Positions 11,408-23,830 of a stretch of DNA of 64,000 nt are shown here, piece by piece. The number at the start of each line of letters is the position of its first letter. The stretch's first letter is position 1. The notes beneath the pieces are model-generated. The model had not been told where the DNA came from. It was given only the letters and a program-made list of their open reading frames with translations, and made no database searches. The stretch spans positions 17,646,866 to 17,710,865 of the forward strand of contig NC_060065.1 of assembly GCF_020283565.1 (NCBI RefSeq), read 5' to 3'. The DNA is from Trifolium pratense (Eukaryota > Streptophyta > Magnoliopsida > Fabales > Fabaceae). The position numbers and the translations under genes are program-made.

Positions 11408-12060
11408 GGCTCTCAATTATAGGTCCTTCAATCAACATCTTTCACCGCGGTGAACCTGATCCACTTTTTCTTTCTTCTTTTGTAGTTTTGTCAGCCTTTG
11501 TTTGGGAAAATACAAACTAAATTTTCCCGTCATATTTTTTTCGAGAAAATATGATGTAAATAAGTAGAGTGTCTCATATTTGAACTCATATTCTACATGT
11601 ATAATGTGATGTCGCTAAAACTAAACTCAGTGTCTTGTAATTAGGCATCTTATTTAAATTTTTATGGTATACATGGCTCTCAATTATAGGTCTTCAATCA
11701 ACATCTTTCATCACGATGAACCTGATTCATTTTTTTTTTTCTTTTGTAGTTTTGTTTTGTTAGCCTTTGTTTGAGAAAATACAAACTAAATTTTCCCATC
11801 ATATTTTTCCGAGAAAATATGATTTGAATAAGTAAAATGTATAAGATTCGAATTTTTATTCTACATGTATAATATGATGTCGCTAAAGCTAAACTCAATG
11901 TCATGAGGCATTCTATTTTTAATTTTTATAGTACCCATGACTTTCAATTATAGGTCCTTCAATCAATATCTTTTACCACGGTGAACCTATCCACTTTTTC
12001 TTTTTTCTTTGTTTGAGAAAATACAAACGAAATTTTCCCATCATATTTTCCCATGAAAAA
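11408..12060. repeat. About 265-bp tandem repeats upstream of the Myb/SANT gene
   Basis: Two full and one partial copy. Each starts CTCTCAATTATAGGTCCTTC or a variant, at 11410, 11677 and 11941 (periods 267 and 264). Each continues with TCAATCAACATCTTTCACC, a TGAACCT box, TTTTTC-rich DNA and ACAAACTAAATTTTCCC. The third copy ends about 100 bp before the inferred 5'-UTR splice donor, so the array occupies the likely promoter. Confidence 0.75.
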
Positions 12061-12155
12061 CCCTTTGCTATATCTATCTAACCTTTTGCAACCGCTCTCA
12101 TTCACTTCATTGACGCCGCTAATGCTTCTCTCCACGATCCATTTCTCCTAATCAG

Positions 12156-14693
12156 GTAACCGTTCCCAACATTCTCCCATTCACTAGTTCTTGTTTTCAG
12201 TTTTCCCTACATACATGCTTCAGTTTGATTCATGAGTTTGAGTTTAAAAATGGAATTTGTTGGTGATATTCAGATTCAAACTTTATATTTAGCTTTTTAT
12301 GTTGTTTTTGTAAAATGTAAATCCGTATAGTACACTTGTTGTTGCAAGTTGTTGATAGTGAATTTTCAGCTTACCCGTTTTGGGTTTTATTTAGGTTAAT
12401 GTGATTGTGAAGTGTTGGAATGTGTTATTGTTGTTTGTGGTAGTTGTAGTTCTTCTTTTAATCTACTAAATATGAAAGGAGTAGCATGTTTTACTTCATT
12501 TTTTTTTTTGGTCAAGTAGCCTAGTGGTTGGAAGTTCCACCCTCAAGGTGAATAAGTGAGTCTATTGGGTTCGAACCCCCGATCCTGCATATATAATGTG
12601 ATGTCCCTACCAACTGAGCTAAGCTCACGTGGACATGTTTTACTTCATTTAATAGAATGCGAACGAAGCTTTTAATTTCCCTTCTAAGAAATATGAACCA
12701 GATACATTAATTATTGAATGAACCTAAAAATGAAAATTTGTTTATATATGAGACCTGAGGGGAGTACCTATGATGTGTCTGTGTAATCAATATTTGATTT
12801 CTGTAGTATATTTGTGGCGTTGTTACAAACTTTAGAAACTTCTTTGTGGTTTTCCCCCTTCTTTTTATGCTGATTATAATATATTCTATTAGAGAGAAGA
12901 GGAAATACAAAAATTAGGGAGTAGATTCATAGTTTCGAATTGCAGATTGCATTTGATGTGGTCACATTATTGCAATTACAGCAGTGTCCATGACAATGCC
13001 AGGCTGCATTTTTAATGTTTTTGAAATTCATGAGAAAATATGCAATTTAACGGCTCAACACAGTAAGTGCAATGGACTTAAAGTCATCACAGTAGGTATA
13101 AAAGGAATTTTGAAGGTTAGGGATATTTTATGATAATAATGATGGATAGTGCATAAAACATGAATTTGAGCCAATATAGAAAATTTCATGTAGCAACAGC
13201 CGTAGTACGTATCACAACATTCACAATGCCCACAATTTAAGTGGCTTTAACCTTGACTGCATTCACATCTGCAGCCACAATGCCACCAATTCTAAAATAG
13301 AAAATTTCTGACATATCATAAAGTAGGAAAAATGATCAATAAGACTGGGAGGCTGCTTAGTCTCTTTTCATTAAAAAAAATAAATAAATAATACACTACT
13401 TTCATCAACATAATCAAAATCTGTAACAAGTTTAGGGTTGAAAGAACCACTCTGAAATATGTGAGCATTATGATGTATCTAAATTCACCTATGGATTGCA
13501 TAGGTATCATCCTTAAAGATGTTAGCATTAGGCTCTAATATATACTTCTAGATTGAGTCTGTGTCTGTATGTCCTGAACAGTGCTAAGGTGTTATTAATT
13601 ATGGGTACCTTAGGTGCGTTGTGAGGTGTGGCTGTGATTTGTATATTGTCGGAAAGGATTGACTATAATATTAAATTATTAATATGATTAAATGCTTATA
13701 TTTGCTCTGTACAACTTTTCTACTTAAATGATGTTCTTTCACACTTCATCCATCTAATGAAATTAAATATATGGATAGATTCAGAGCTTATGAAATTAAA
13801 TTTAAATGTATATGGCCTGTTTTATTGGCAGGTTTAAATATTTTACAGGCAGCTCATCGATACTTCTAACTAGAGTTAGACTTTAAAAGTATTCAATTAT
13901 TTTTATATATGTACATTTCTTTAAAACTAGTTGAATCTCTTGTTGTGTTATATGACATATGATCTCACGCTTAACCTGTATACCCTCTCAGTCCCTTTGT
14001 TAGTTCATATTAACGAGTTTGAAAACCTTGAGTTGTACCTTTATTGACTGGTTTTGAAGTAATCGATGAACATTATGAATAAAATTCTGGTCCTGGAACC
14101 TTGCACGTCACTATCAAAATGCTTTATTTGTTCACAATTGATGAAGAACACATTAGCATATGATTTTAATTGCAACATTTTTTTCTTGTTCAGTGAAAAA
14201 AGTATTTCTGGAATATCAGTGATTTTCATACAAAATACTACCCTTATGAAACCTTAATTCTTTTTCTTTTAGGTAAAATATTGTATTGATGGAATCTAAT
14301 TGTTGTTGATTTCTGATGCAACCTTTGAGGAGTATTATGCATTTGTACACAAATAAGCACACACCAGCGGTGGAATTTTGTAACTTCAAATTTCAAACCA
14401 TTTTTTCCCCTTTTAATTTTATGTTTTGATAAGAAAATGACAATAAGGAATCCTGGTGCTCTGAAGCTCCTGTAATGGCAACTGGACTTTATTATAGGTA
14501 GTTTTATCTTACATTTGAGAGAGACCAACTCCAAGTCTCAATCCTATGAAATCCTAGTCACACGTACCAACTTTAACTGCTGCGCCAAGACTTTTCTTCA
14601 TGTTTAAGTAAATGAGAGTAGCAATATTAAATATGTATTGCAATATTATATTAAATTGAACAGTGTGTTCATTCTTGTGTTGTTTGCATGTAG
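12156..14693 (+). other. Inferred 5'-UTR intron of the Myb/SANT gene
   Basis: Donor ATCAG/GTAACC at 12155/12156 follows a C/T-rich leader typical of plant 5'-UTRs (about 12060-12155). Acceptor TGCATGTAG ends at 14693, three bases before the start codon. The intron is T-rich and holds a SINE-like copy (12516-12634) and no supported gene. The splice pair is inferred from consensus only. Confidence 0.45.
12516..12634 (+). repeat. SINE-like repeat with tRNA-like ends
   Basis: Begins after a T-run with GGTCAAGTAGCCTAGTGGTT, has GGGTTCGAACCCCCGATCC (box-B-like) and ends CCAACTGAGCTAAGCTCACG. Related heads and bodies occur at 4655, 33692 and 35309. Confidence 0.5.
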
Positions 14694-14695
14694 AA

Positions 14696-15692
14696 ATGGA
14701 GCACTGTGATCTGCAAGGACAAAGAAGGGATATGAAAAATAAGGGTAGAAATGTTGTGTGGTCAAAAGCAATGGATAAGTGTCTAATTGAAGCTCTGGTT
14801 ATTCAAGCAAAAAGTGGAAACAAAATTGAAAGATGTTTCAATGAAAATGCATATACTGCAGCTTGTATAGCTGTAAATACATGTTTCAACTTAAACTTGA
14901 ATAATCAGAAAGTTATCAACCGTCTGAAGACACTTAAAAAGAGGTATAGAGTATTAAAAGATATTCTGAGTCAGGATGGTTTCAGGTGGAATCCAAATAC
15001 AAAGATGATTGAGTGTGATCATGATGAGCTTTGGAAGAGATATGTTGTGGTGAGTATCTTTAATCTTTCTCACATCTTGAATGCTAAAAATTAAATCAAA
15101 ACACCATTTTAATGTTCTCTAATTCATTTGATAGGCACACCCAAATGCAAAAGGATTTCGTGGAAAACCAATAGAGATGTATGAACAACTTAAAATTGTT
15201 TGCGGAAATAATCAAGCAGCAAGTCGTTGGGCAAAGAAGATGAAGGATGGTAATGGTCAAGTGGTGGACATAAAGAATTATGATGAGTCAGCCTCCTTTG
15301 CATCTCGTAGTTCAGAAAACATCAGTGATACAGATGGAACTGAGTCATACAATGGGCCTCCAGAGTATGGCCAGATTCCTGATGGCTATGATGAGCCTCC
15401 AGTGGTCCCACCTCTAAGGCAACCTCTAAAACGATCTCGTAGCTCAGATGAACTTCAGGATGCATTGATGACAGTGGCATCAAGCATCCAACGATTGGCT
15501 GATTCGATCGAGCAAAGCAAATGTTCAGTTGATACTTCAGAACTATTACAGGCTGTGATGGAGATAGATGGGTTGGAAGAGAGTAAACAGATGTATGCAT
15601 TTGAATATTTCAATGCTGATCCTATCAAAGCGAGAGCCTTCTTGACTTACAATACTAGGATGCGAAAGATATATCTGTTTAGACAGTTCTGA
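14696..15692 (+). CDS. Myb/SANT-like DNA-binding domain protein
   Basis: Two exons, 14696-15049 and 15135-15692, spliced at GTG/GTGAGT and ATAG/GCA, giving 303 aa. Residues about 20-118 form a Myb/SANT-like domain of the plant/Harbinger-related type: VVWSKAMDKCLIEALVIQA, NQKVINRLKTLKKRYRVLKD, then FRWNPNTKMIECDHDELWKRY, continuing AHPNAKGFRGKPIEMYEQL in exon 2. The second half is Ser/Pro/acid-rich with a basic KRSRSSDEL patch, a helical LQDALMTVASSIQRLADSIE segment and a C-terminal EYFNADPIKARAFLTYN block. The family descends from the trihelix-like partner protein of PIF/Harbinger transposons; host members act as nuclear factors. I start at 14696 because it directly follows the acceptor TAG; the open frame extends 11 codons upstream without ATG. 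A 27-bp tandem duplication creates the present stop. Confidence 0.85.
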
Positions 15693-15717
15693 AAGATATA
15701 TCTGTTTAGACAGTTCT
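15664..15717 (+). repeat. 27-bp tandem duplication across the stop codon
   Basis: The 27-base unit starting GAAAGATATATCTGTTTAG occurs twice head to tail (15664-15690 and 15691-15717). At the junction TTCT meets GA, making TGA at 15690-15692. Without the second copy the frame would run TTC-TGG-TGG-TGG-AGT-TGA, four residues longer. Confidence 0.9.
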
Positions 15718-16632
15718 GGTGGTGGAGTTGACGGTGTTGGCGACCAAGTGTATTGAACATTTTGGTGTATCGAATATCTTGGGACCCTGTTGAAAGGGTG
15801 TTCTCAGTTTATTTCAATACTTACTGATTATGTTTTAAGGATAATGTATATAGATTCCAAAGATAGATAGAAAATAGTCACTTGACAGGGATTGGTGGAG
15901 AATCTTGAGTCTCTAGTTACAAGTAAATTTCTTGAATTTTATATTCAACTTAAGTTGTATTTTGTTTAACTTTTCACCAAGTTTTAGCATTTTGATGAAG
16001 TTCTCTTTTCAATCTGCTTTTTCATACTTGGACTTGGATGTTGGGTCCTTTGTTTTTGTGAAGGATAAAAGAAACTGAAATGAATTCATAAATAAAAGAC
16101 TAAATAGGATAAAAGTCAACTTTGAAGTTTACTGTTTATTTAGTTGCATTTAGGATTAGAAGCAACTACATCAATATTTTACCCTTAATTATCAAGGTCT
16201 GACATTTTTTACATTTTTAAATTTCGGTATTAAGGTCTGACTTTTTTATTTTGTATTAACTACTAAGAATATTATTGTTATAGATGATTTAGTCCCAAAT
16301 ATATATTAATAAAAAGGGTTTCGAATTTCAACACAATAATAACTTTTAAGAAAGTTAAGAAGCTTAAGCCATCGATTTCTATTTTTTACTGGATAAATTT
16401 AGTAAATTAATGGTTATTTTTGGTTTTTTAAGGTTTGAAACCCCCTGATTAAAACTCACCAACTAGTTAGGACGCCATTGATATAGTATCAGGCACAACC
16501 AGAGCATTAGAAAAGAACTTCAATTAAAAAACACATGCAAGTGAAAAAACAATCATAAACCACAAATCAAAAGATGAATTTCACTGAAAACCAGAAACAA
16601 CCATATCAAGACATCACTTTATGTTTCCATAA
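15718..16632. other. Convergent intergenic region, 3' ends of two genes
   Basis: Holds the 3'-UTR of the Myb/SANT gene and, on the minus strand, that of the UBA gene. No coding region or clear repeat. Confidence 0.5.
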
Positions 16633-18510
16633 CTACATAGGAGGAAAGGTAACAATCTTCCTGGGAACACTGAATATGTCCTTCCCAGCAAAAGGCGAGG
16701 TCCAATCTCGCAAGCCAGCAGACGACGAAGTTTCCCTCGCCGTGCCGACATTTCGCGATCCTGTCATGTAAGAACTAGCCATCCTATTCCCGGCACTGTT
16801 TCTCAATGACGATGAGAACCCTAGCCAAACATCACCTGATTTGGTTGACGACGGGCAATCTAAACTCCAATCTATATTGTTGTAGTCGAATTCTTGCACC
16901 ATGCCCCCGGTATTCCAATCCACATGCGAATGTGAGCTGAATGATCTGGCCGATGGATTCTGATGACCACAAAATAATCCAAGTGAAGGTGGAACTGTAA
17001 GTGCAGGTGAAGATGCGGCGGTGTTCCATGAACCATGATGTTGAGAGTGAGAAGGCATTGCAGGTGAAGGCGACGATGCCATCGGTTTATAGAAACCTCC
17101 CATTCCACCTGATGAGATTGATGAGTCTACCGGCCCAAATCCATGGGAATATTCTTTATAGGGAGCTTGACAAAGTTGCTGCAAGCGATCTGTGCCGGCA
17201 GTTCCCCCCATACCGTGATTTTGTAGTAGTAAATTCCCATTCAACCTTGTATTTTCATACGCCGGAACATTGTTTACATACCAACCAGATGTTGCTGAAG
17301 GTATGGCGGCATTCATAGAATTCAGATAATTTTGTTTGGCATCGGCAAATTGAGGATGCTGCATCATGACTACCGGTTCCCTTCCTACTCCTTGATGAAT
17401 CATTCTTCCTTCGTTCCTAAAGGCAGCACTCGGCTGCGCCTCCATGTTAACAAATGGTGACATTGCTTGCATGGATTGTAACATATTAGAAGGATTTGAT
17501 GCTGTAACACTAACACCCCATCTTTTCTGTGTCGGTTCATTTTGATGATTCATGTGTAAAGATTGTGGATTCCTATTTTCAGTATCTTGAAACATGGAAT
17601 CAGCACCACATACATTGTAATAGTTGAAATCACTTTCATTCCCTCTCTGCTGTATTGAAACTGAAGCTGGTTGTAATCCATGAGATCTCGTCAAACTATT
17701 ATTTTGAGCAGAATCTTCTGACTGATTCACAGGAGATTCTTGCTTCTGAGATTTTAATGTGTCATCTGCCTTTTGAAGATCACCTTCACAGGCAACAACC
17801 ACTCTTTCAACTTCTTGCTTTGAACAATTGTACTTCACTTCCATGGCGTAAATCTGTTGAAGCTCTTCACTTATGTCAATTTTCAAATTACTTTCACTTG
17901 CAAGCTTGGTATTATCTTTCGCTTCGCTTCCTTCAAACAACCAAGATATTGATTCTTCTAATTTGCCTTCATTTAACTTCAAAGCTAGTGTTGCTCGCTC
18001 AGAAGAGAATCCCATCGCCACTAACTTCTCTGAAAGTTTTTCTAGCTTCCTCGACATAAGATACATACCACATCGCTCGTGCAATTCATGAGCTCTCCTT
18101 TCCCTCTGCCTTTGATGCTTCCTCTCATTTTTCAGTCGGATCTTATCCCTTCTGTCATTATCACAACCAGGTATAATATCCAACCGCGTAGAGGAGCTTG
18201 CAGCTTTCTCTTTAGTGTCTTCTGATTCACCAGAACAGCTTCCGTTATTAGAAACTGAATCGTACTCAGACACTGTTCCCTGAGGACTACTAGAATGATC
18301 ATCTGTATCGTTTATTTTTGCGAAAGAATCAGCCAACGACGTTTCTAGAGTTTGAACTGTTTCCGTGATAGGATCACACACACTAGCAGGAATGCCACTC
18401 TCATCATTAGTAGATCCAGAATTCTTTGGAGAAGTCTTGTGTTGTTCCTTAACAACCTTTGCAGAAGCCTTATCCTTGGACTTGGATTTTGATTTCATTG
18501 ATGGAGACAT
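16633..18510 (-). CDS. UBA-domain protein (plant UBA/TS-N-like)
   Basis: A single coding exon of 625 aa starting MSPSM at 18510. I choose this ATG because an acceptor (ATATGCAG/GATAAA) lies just upstream at 18533, so an upstream in-frame Met would be intronic. Residues 1-115 are Ser/Lys/acid-rich and disordered. Residues 117-145 are strongly basic (KNERKHQRQRERR). Residues about 155-195 form a UBA domain (EKLVAMGFSSERATLALKLN with the MGF loop). Residues 211-253 may be a second, divergent UBA-like helix bundle. Beyond 260 it is Gln/Ser/Asn/Met-rich and low in complexity, with IDWSLD and GLRDWTSPFAGKDIFSVPRK near the C-terminus. UBA domains bind ubiquitin; plant proteins of this layout are annotated only as UBA/TS-N proteins, with function undefined. 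Confidence 0.85.
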   Translation of the reverse strand: MSPSMKSKSKSKDKASAKVVKEQHKTSPKNSGSTNDESGIPASVCDPITETVQTLETSLADSFAKINDTDDHSSSPQGTVSEYDSVSNNGSCSGESEDTKEKAASSSTRLDIIPGCDNDRRDKIRLKNERKHQRQRERRAHELHERCGMYLMSRKLEKLSEKLVAMGFSSERATLALKLNEGKLEESISWLFEGSEAKDNTKLASESNLKIDISEELQQIYAMEVKYNCSKQEVERVVVACEGDLQKADDTLKSQKQESPVNQSEDSAQNNSLTRSHGLQPASVSIQQRGNESDFNYYNVCGADSMFQDTENRNPQSLHMNHQNEPTQKRWGVSVTASNPSNMLQSMQAMSPFVNMEAQPSAAFRNEGRMIHQGVGREPVVMMQHPQFADAKQNYLNSMNAAIPSATSGWYVNNVPAYENTRLNGNLLLQNHGMGGTAGTDRLQQLCQAPYKEYSHGFGPVDSSISSGGMGGFYKPMASSPSPAMPSHSQHHGSWNTAASSPALTVPPSLGLFCGHQNPSARSFSSHSHVDWNTGGMVQEFDYNNIDWSLDCPSSTKSGDVWLGFSSSLRNSAGNRMASSYMTGSRNVGTARETSSSAGLRDWTSPFAGKDIFSVPRKIVTFPPM

Positions 18511-18532
18511 TCTATTTGTTGCGATATTTATC

Positions 18533-19738
18533 CTGCATATATATTTACAAAAATGATTTAGAACCAATCTTGTGTTGAAAGAACCTTTTCTAAATTTTCA
18601 AAAAGTTGAATACACAAATTTCAAGATAATATTTCTATATTTGAATCCTTAAGAAATGCTCATAGGGCACTTGTTAGCTTTTTCCATAAATTATAACCAA
18701 AATTTACGACTATAAAGGTTCACTACAATTGTAACCCGATGAAATTGGTATCTTAATTGAAAACAGTCATTGTCTAACATTGGTAGTGTCAAGCTATCAA
18801 GCAAAATATTATCTAATTGAACTAGTTTAAATATATAAAAATAAAAATAAATGGATAAATTGCAATGCATTTAATCTCGAAACTGAAAAAAATGAATGTA
18901 CAATCGAAAAATTAGTCTTGGTCATAAATTAGACATCATATAGAGAACTTCCTAGTTCCTACTGACAATAATAATTTTTCAAAAACAATCATTTTACTCA
19001 TAATTTGAGATATGATGAAAATATATAAAATTAAGAAAACTGAAGATCCTTAGCACACAAATCTGACACCATGAGAAATATAATTAATTAATAAAAACCA
19101 TAAAGGATCACTAATCAAAATTAATTCATGGATCTACAAATAGGTCAAAACTAACAAGAATCTCCAAAAAAAGAAACAGAATTAAGATCAGAAGCCATTT
19201 CTATCTGGCTTTCACATCAAAAAAAGAAACCTCACCAACAACAATAAATAAAAAAATAAATATTTTTTCAAGATGTGATTGACATCATAGAAATTGAATC
19301 CATTTTAAATTGACCTAATTCACCAACATGAAAAGAAAAAAAATCCCATAATGAAACCAAGCACTAATCAAATCAAATCAATCAGGTAAAATAATTGAAG
19401 CCAAGATTTTCTAATCTAACAATTCAAAACCCCTAAAAATTAAAAAATTGAGGAAATTCACACAAAATTCCTATTCCCACCCCACAAGAAAATATCCATC
19501 AATCATGAAGTGGATAACATTTTCAGAATAAATGGTTCAAAACCCACCAAAATTTCATCCCAAAAATTCAAACTTTATCATAAACTCATCAAACTAAACC
19601 CCCCCAATACAACAAAGATTCAGATCAAAGACAAAAAAAAATAAAAAATAAAAAACAAAACAGATCCAATTATGAAAATTTTTCAAAAATGAACACCAAT
19701 TGATGCATAAAGGGAAAAAATGGATCAAAGAAACTAAC
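18533..19738 (-). other. 5'-UTR intron of the UBA-domain gene
   Basis: On the minus strand, exon sequence ending TTATTCTTAG is followed by GTTAGT at 19738. The intron is T-rich (A-rich as printed) and ends ATATATGCAG at 18533. The leader exon lies at about 19739-19850 and is C/T-rich on the minus strand. A TATA-like minus-strand motif (TTTATATTAT) lies near 19870-19882. Confidence 0.6.
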
Positions 19739-19850
19739 CTAAGAATAAGAACAGAGACCGTGAAGATGATGAATCGCGATTATGTGTGAACTTGTTTCTC
19801 CTTATTGTTCTGCTTCTTCTGTTATTTTCTCTTTCTATTTTCTTGTCTGT

Positions 19851-21718
19851 GATTTTGCTGTGTATTTTCTAATAATATAAAGTTGTTTCACCTTTTTTTA
19901 ACAACAAAAAGTTTTGTTTTTTTTTTCCTTCTATCTTTTTGTCCACGTGGCACTTTCTTGTGTCTTTATCGACAATTCTAGAAAAATATTAAATCAAATA
20001 ATAATTATAAGTAGGATTTTGAGATCCAAATTTTTTGCTTATCTAATTACTGAAAAAATAATAAATATTCTTTTATTTTTATGGAAAATGTTAGTAGTTA
20101 CTTCTGATATTTTATATATCTTCTACTACTTTTTAAATAGGAAGTTAGATTTTATCAATAATTTTTTATAGATTGTCTATTATGCAACAAAATTCAATTA
20201 TCAATAACTAAATTATGTAAATTGCACATATTATTCATAATTTTTGTATAATTTTTTTTTAGTTTTCATCATCAGCATATGGTTCAATAAATCTGTTAAT
20301 CTGATTCGAAAATCAAGTATGAGTAGTATGACATTAAATGTATAAATTTTAATCATAAAATGAGTATTGAAAAGTTTTATGTTTAATATTATTATTGATA
20401 TAAAGGACATGCACATGCACTTAACTATTTATTTAAGTGTTTTTTTATAATTTATTTAAGTGTATTTTAAACTTTTTTTGGTAGAATATTTTAAACTTGT
20501 TTACATGAAGTAATAAAATAGGAAATTCTTTAACCAGGATATTGGACTAAAATATATATATGGAGCATATATGTTGAAGAGTGAAAGTATTTTTGTAATT
20601 TATGATTAAACTCTATGTTGTTACAATTTTATTTATTATTATATTTTAATAATGCACTTGAATTGGATGCCATGCTATGAAAATGACTTACGTCTAACGT
20701 CATCATGAATTGGAAAACTCTGTTTCGTGTTGTCTCACTTTAACATTGACGGTGGATGCAAGTTGCGACCATTGAAAACCAATTATTAATGAAATAGGAA
20801 TTAAAAATTTGAGAGGTGTTGAAGATGCCTATTTTAAGTTTGTAAAAGATTTTTGTAAAAAGAAAATTTGTAAAAGATCGGTACTTTAAATGTTTTTTAG
20901 ATAATAAAAAAGATCTGTTTGTTTTGTATTGTTATATCATTTTTTATTTAACTCCGTTAAAGTATTATCGTTCAAACTTCTTCAAAAAAAAAGTATTATC
21001 GTTCAAAAGTATTACTCATAGTCAAAAACTAAAGAAAATCGTTAGTAAAAATCAAGGAATTGAAAAGTCAAAATTTTGCCTTTAGAAACCAGGCCACGAC
21101 TCTGTGGGATTTAGCCATGGTTGTGTCGGGGCAAACAAAAGCTGACATTATGATTTCAATGATCTGCAACTGCTCGTGTGGAATTAGCCACACTTGTGGG
21201 CTCGTGGCAGACCTAGCAAAGGCAGGGCGGTTTTTTACCTTTCCATTTCACTTTTAAATGTTCATTACGTACACCAGCCAACTTACGATACTTGAAAATT
21301 TACGCTATATTTTAACAATGAAAAATTGCAAACATAGAATATAGAATAATATTTAAGAATACATATAGTACAAATTAAAATCCAACACGTAGACCTGATT
21401 GATAGAATAGTTTGATTCAGAAACTTGGATTAGGAAGCAACAGTTGGATTAGTCACAAATTTATTTTTTTATATTACCTAAAGAAAATTTGAAACATTAA
21501 ACGAGTTGAAAGCTACGGATACACACACTCAACCCTGTTATCAAATTGAAATCATCAAAGCCACAAATTGCAGCCAATGAAAAAAAGAACTTAGAGCAAC
21601 AATGAAAAATGCGAAGGAAGAAAATTAGAGTTATGTATTTTTAAAATAAATTAAATTATAAAAGGTAAAAAAGGATTTTAGTTAAAATAATAAGGGTAAA
21701 AATGAAAGAAAAAATATA
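19851..21718. other. AT-rich intergenic region, no gene seen
   Basis: Promoter side of the UBA gene, then low-complexity AT-rich DNA. The open frame at 21060-21257 has no start context or domain. Confidence 0.4.
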
Positions 21719-21896
21719 AGTTATCAGCTATAAGCTCATAAGCTACTTGAAATAACGTATGAAAAATAAGTTATAAGTCAATAAAATAAGCTATAAGCTC
21801 GTTACGAAAAGACTTTTACCAAACAAGTCTTTTAGCTTATAAGTTAGACATAACCTATAAGCTAGCTTATTTGTCTTACCAAACAGACTCGTAATA
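21719..21896. repeat. Degenerate inverted-repeat element (AGCTTATAAG motifs)
   Basis: Contains repeated and inverted AGCTATAAGCTCATAAGC / GCTTATAAGTTAG blocks and ends ACCAAACAGACTCG. The same AGCTTATRAAAAT and CCAAACAGACT signatures occur at 50424-50710 and, weakly, at 40600-40730, which marks a dispersed family. Confidence 0.45.
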
Positions 21897-21934
21897 AAAA
21901 TTCCACTAACCATTAAGTTGGACGAAAAACCATA

Positions 21935-22754
21935 GTTTTAAAAACCAGACCGGACCGGCCGGTCTGACCGGTTGGACCGGGAACCGGTGGGGTGACCGGC
22001 TCGGTTAGCATGCAGAACCGGTTCTGCTTTAAAACCGCCGAAAACCGCTGTGACCCGGCCGAGTTGATGGTTGAACCGGGAACCGGGTTAACCCGCACGC
22101 GTGAACCGGACCGGTTTGAAGAGGAAATCAATTATTTCAAAAAAATTGTAAATATGTTGTATATGAGAGTTGAACTCAGGTCATTTGGATTTAGGAGCAT
22201 CACTACTACCACTAGGCCACTCACATTTATGGGATATTCTAAATAACTGAAATATATTTAATACTACTATACTACTATATTAGTTATAAAACATCATGGC
22301 ATGTATTAATAAATACATTGATCATTTTTTTCCTTATTATTTTTAATTTAATATATATTCACTGTTTTATTTTAATATAAAATATTAAATTATGTATTAT
22401 TTTTTTTGGACTTATAATTTATGTTGTTCTAATTAAAAATTATGATATGATAATACTTTTATTGACTAAATTATAATATTATACGGATAGATATGTGAAT
22501 CAAAATATAAATAATGATGAAATGAAAAGCTTTTGTGTGTTTTTTTTTTAAATATATGAAATTTTATTGAAAAAAGTTTGAAAGAAGTTTTTTTTATTAA
22601 ATTTTATTGTTATGAAATTCAAGTTAATATATTTAAATTTGTTATAAAAGCCGGGTCAATAGTCATGCGGTCTGACCAGTGATCCACTGGTCTGACCAGT
22701 GAACCAGTGACCCAGTGCTTTGACCGGGTCGATCACCGGTCCGGGTTTTAAAAC
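21935..22754. mobile_element. GC-ended inverted-repeat element (GACCGGTY family), copy 1
   Basis: Starts GTTTTAAAAACCAGACCGG and ends CCGGTCCGGGTTTTAAAAC. The left 160 bp are dense in ACCGG/CCGGT units (GACCGGTTGGACCGGGAACC), the right end in CTGGTCTGACCAGTGA units, and the middle is AT-rich. No coding capacity. A shorter, decayed relative lies at 59070-59312. Confidence 0.65.
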
Positions 22755-23006
22755 ATTGCGAAAAACAATAACTTTAGACTATAAATATGACCTCAATGCT
22801 CATGTAATCATCAATCTCCACTTTTGTAAACATTTGTAAGTTTCAATTTAAAAAAATATAATAAAAGCTTTTTATTGCATTGAGTTTTTTTTGTTTATAA
22901 CTCTCTGTTTCCTGGGGGAAAGGGATTCTAGTAGTCCAGAGTTCAGCCGCGAGGTAATTATTGCATTGTGCTTTGAGAAGGAAGATCCGTGAAAATCCTT
23001 CCAATT

Positions 23007-23245
23007 TGTTAAGATTTCCATGGTTTGGAGAAAATGGAGAAAACTTCAGAAAGTCTTCAAGATAGTAAAAATCATAAGGATTCATATTTGATAAAAGATG
23101 ATGAAAATAGTACAATGATGGCTCTTATATAGAGCAATTTAGGGGTTAACTAACTAACTAACCACCTAATAACAAACTATAACAAACTCATATAAACTCT
23201 AACTAACTAATAGAAACTACTAACTAATCACCATTATTCTTAACA
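23007..23245 (-). repeat. 3' LTR of the minus-strand retroelement
   Basis: 239 bp, 5'-TG...CA-3' with inverted ends TGTTAAGA/TTCTTAACA. In element orientation this is the downstream LTR because the purine tract abuts it at 23246-23257. Confidence 0.9.
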
Positions 23246-23830
23246 TCCTCCCTCAAACCCAACATTGGAAAATTTTCCAATTTGAGTTTGAATTACAATG
23301 ATTCTCAACATTTATTGTGAAAAAAAATGCAATCTAAAATTGCATTGCAGCAAATAACATGTGGCCCAAGTCCAATAGGAATACAAGCATGCGATCCAGG
23401 GCTAAAACAAGAAAAGAATTCAAGCTTAAGCCTTCTCCGAAACCTTCAGTGACCAATGAGTATCAAACACAACTAGATCAATCATTGACATAAGCTAATT
23501 TTCATGCTCCAGACACCCACAAGACCAAATTTCAATACTTGTAGGAAGCAAATTGCACTAACTACTAAGGCCTTCAGTCGATAGGCACCAAATAGCAGTA
23601 ACAAGGTATGGGTATATCTCAGTAACCTTCACAAGTTACTTCATGGCAAGTAATTGAAACCAAATTCTCTCATCAATCTTCATACAAGCAGCATTGAAGA
23701 ACAGTATTGTAGAATTGGCTTCTATATTGTAATAGCCTCCCTCAAACTCATAGTAAGAGAATTTTTAGTATGAGTTTGGAAAACAAAACCAAAACTGATT
23801 AATCAACTTCAACAAATATCATCAACTATT

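Noticed and set aside
16832..18091. Long open frames on both strands overlapping the UBA gene
   Set aside because: They are shadow frames of the 625-aa UBA protein, which has the domain and composition of a real product.
21060..21257. Cys-rich small open frame that could be a secreted peptide
   Set aside because: No signal peptide, no convincing ATG context and no splice partner.
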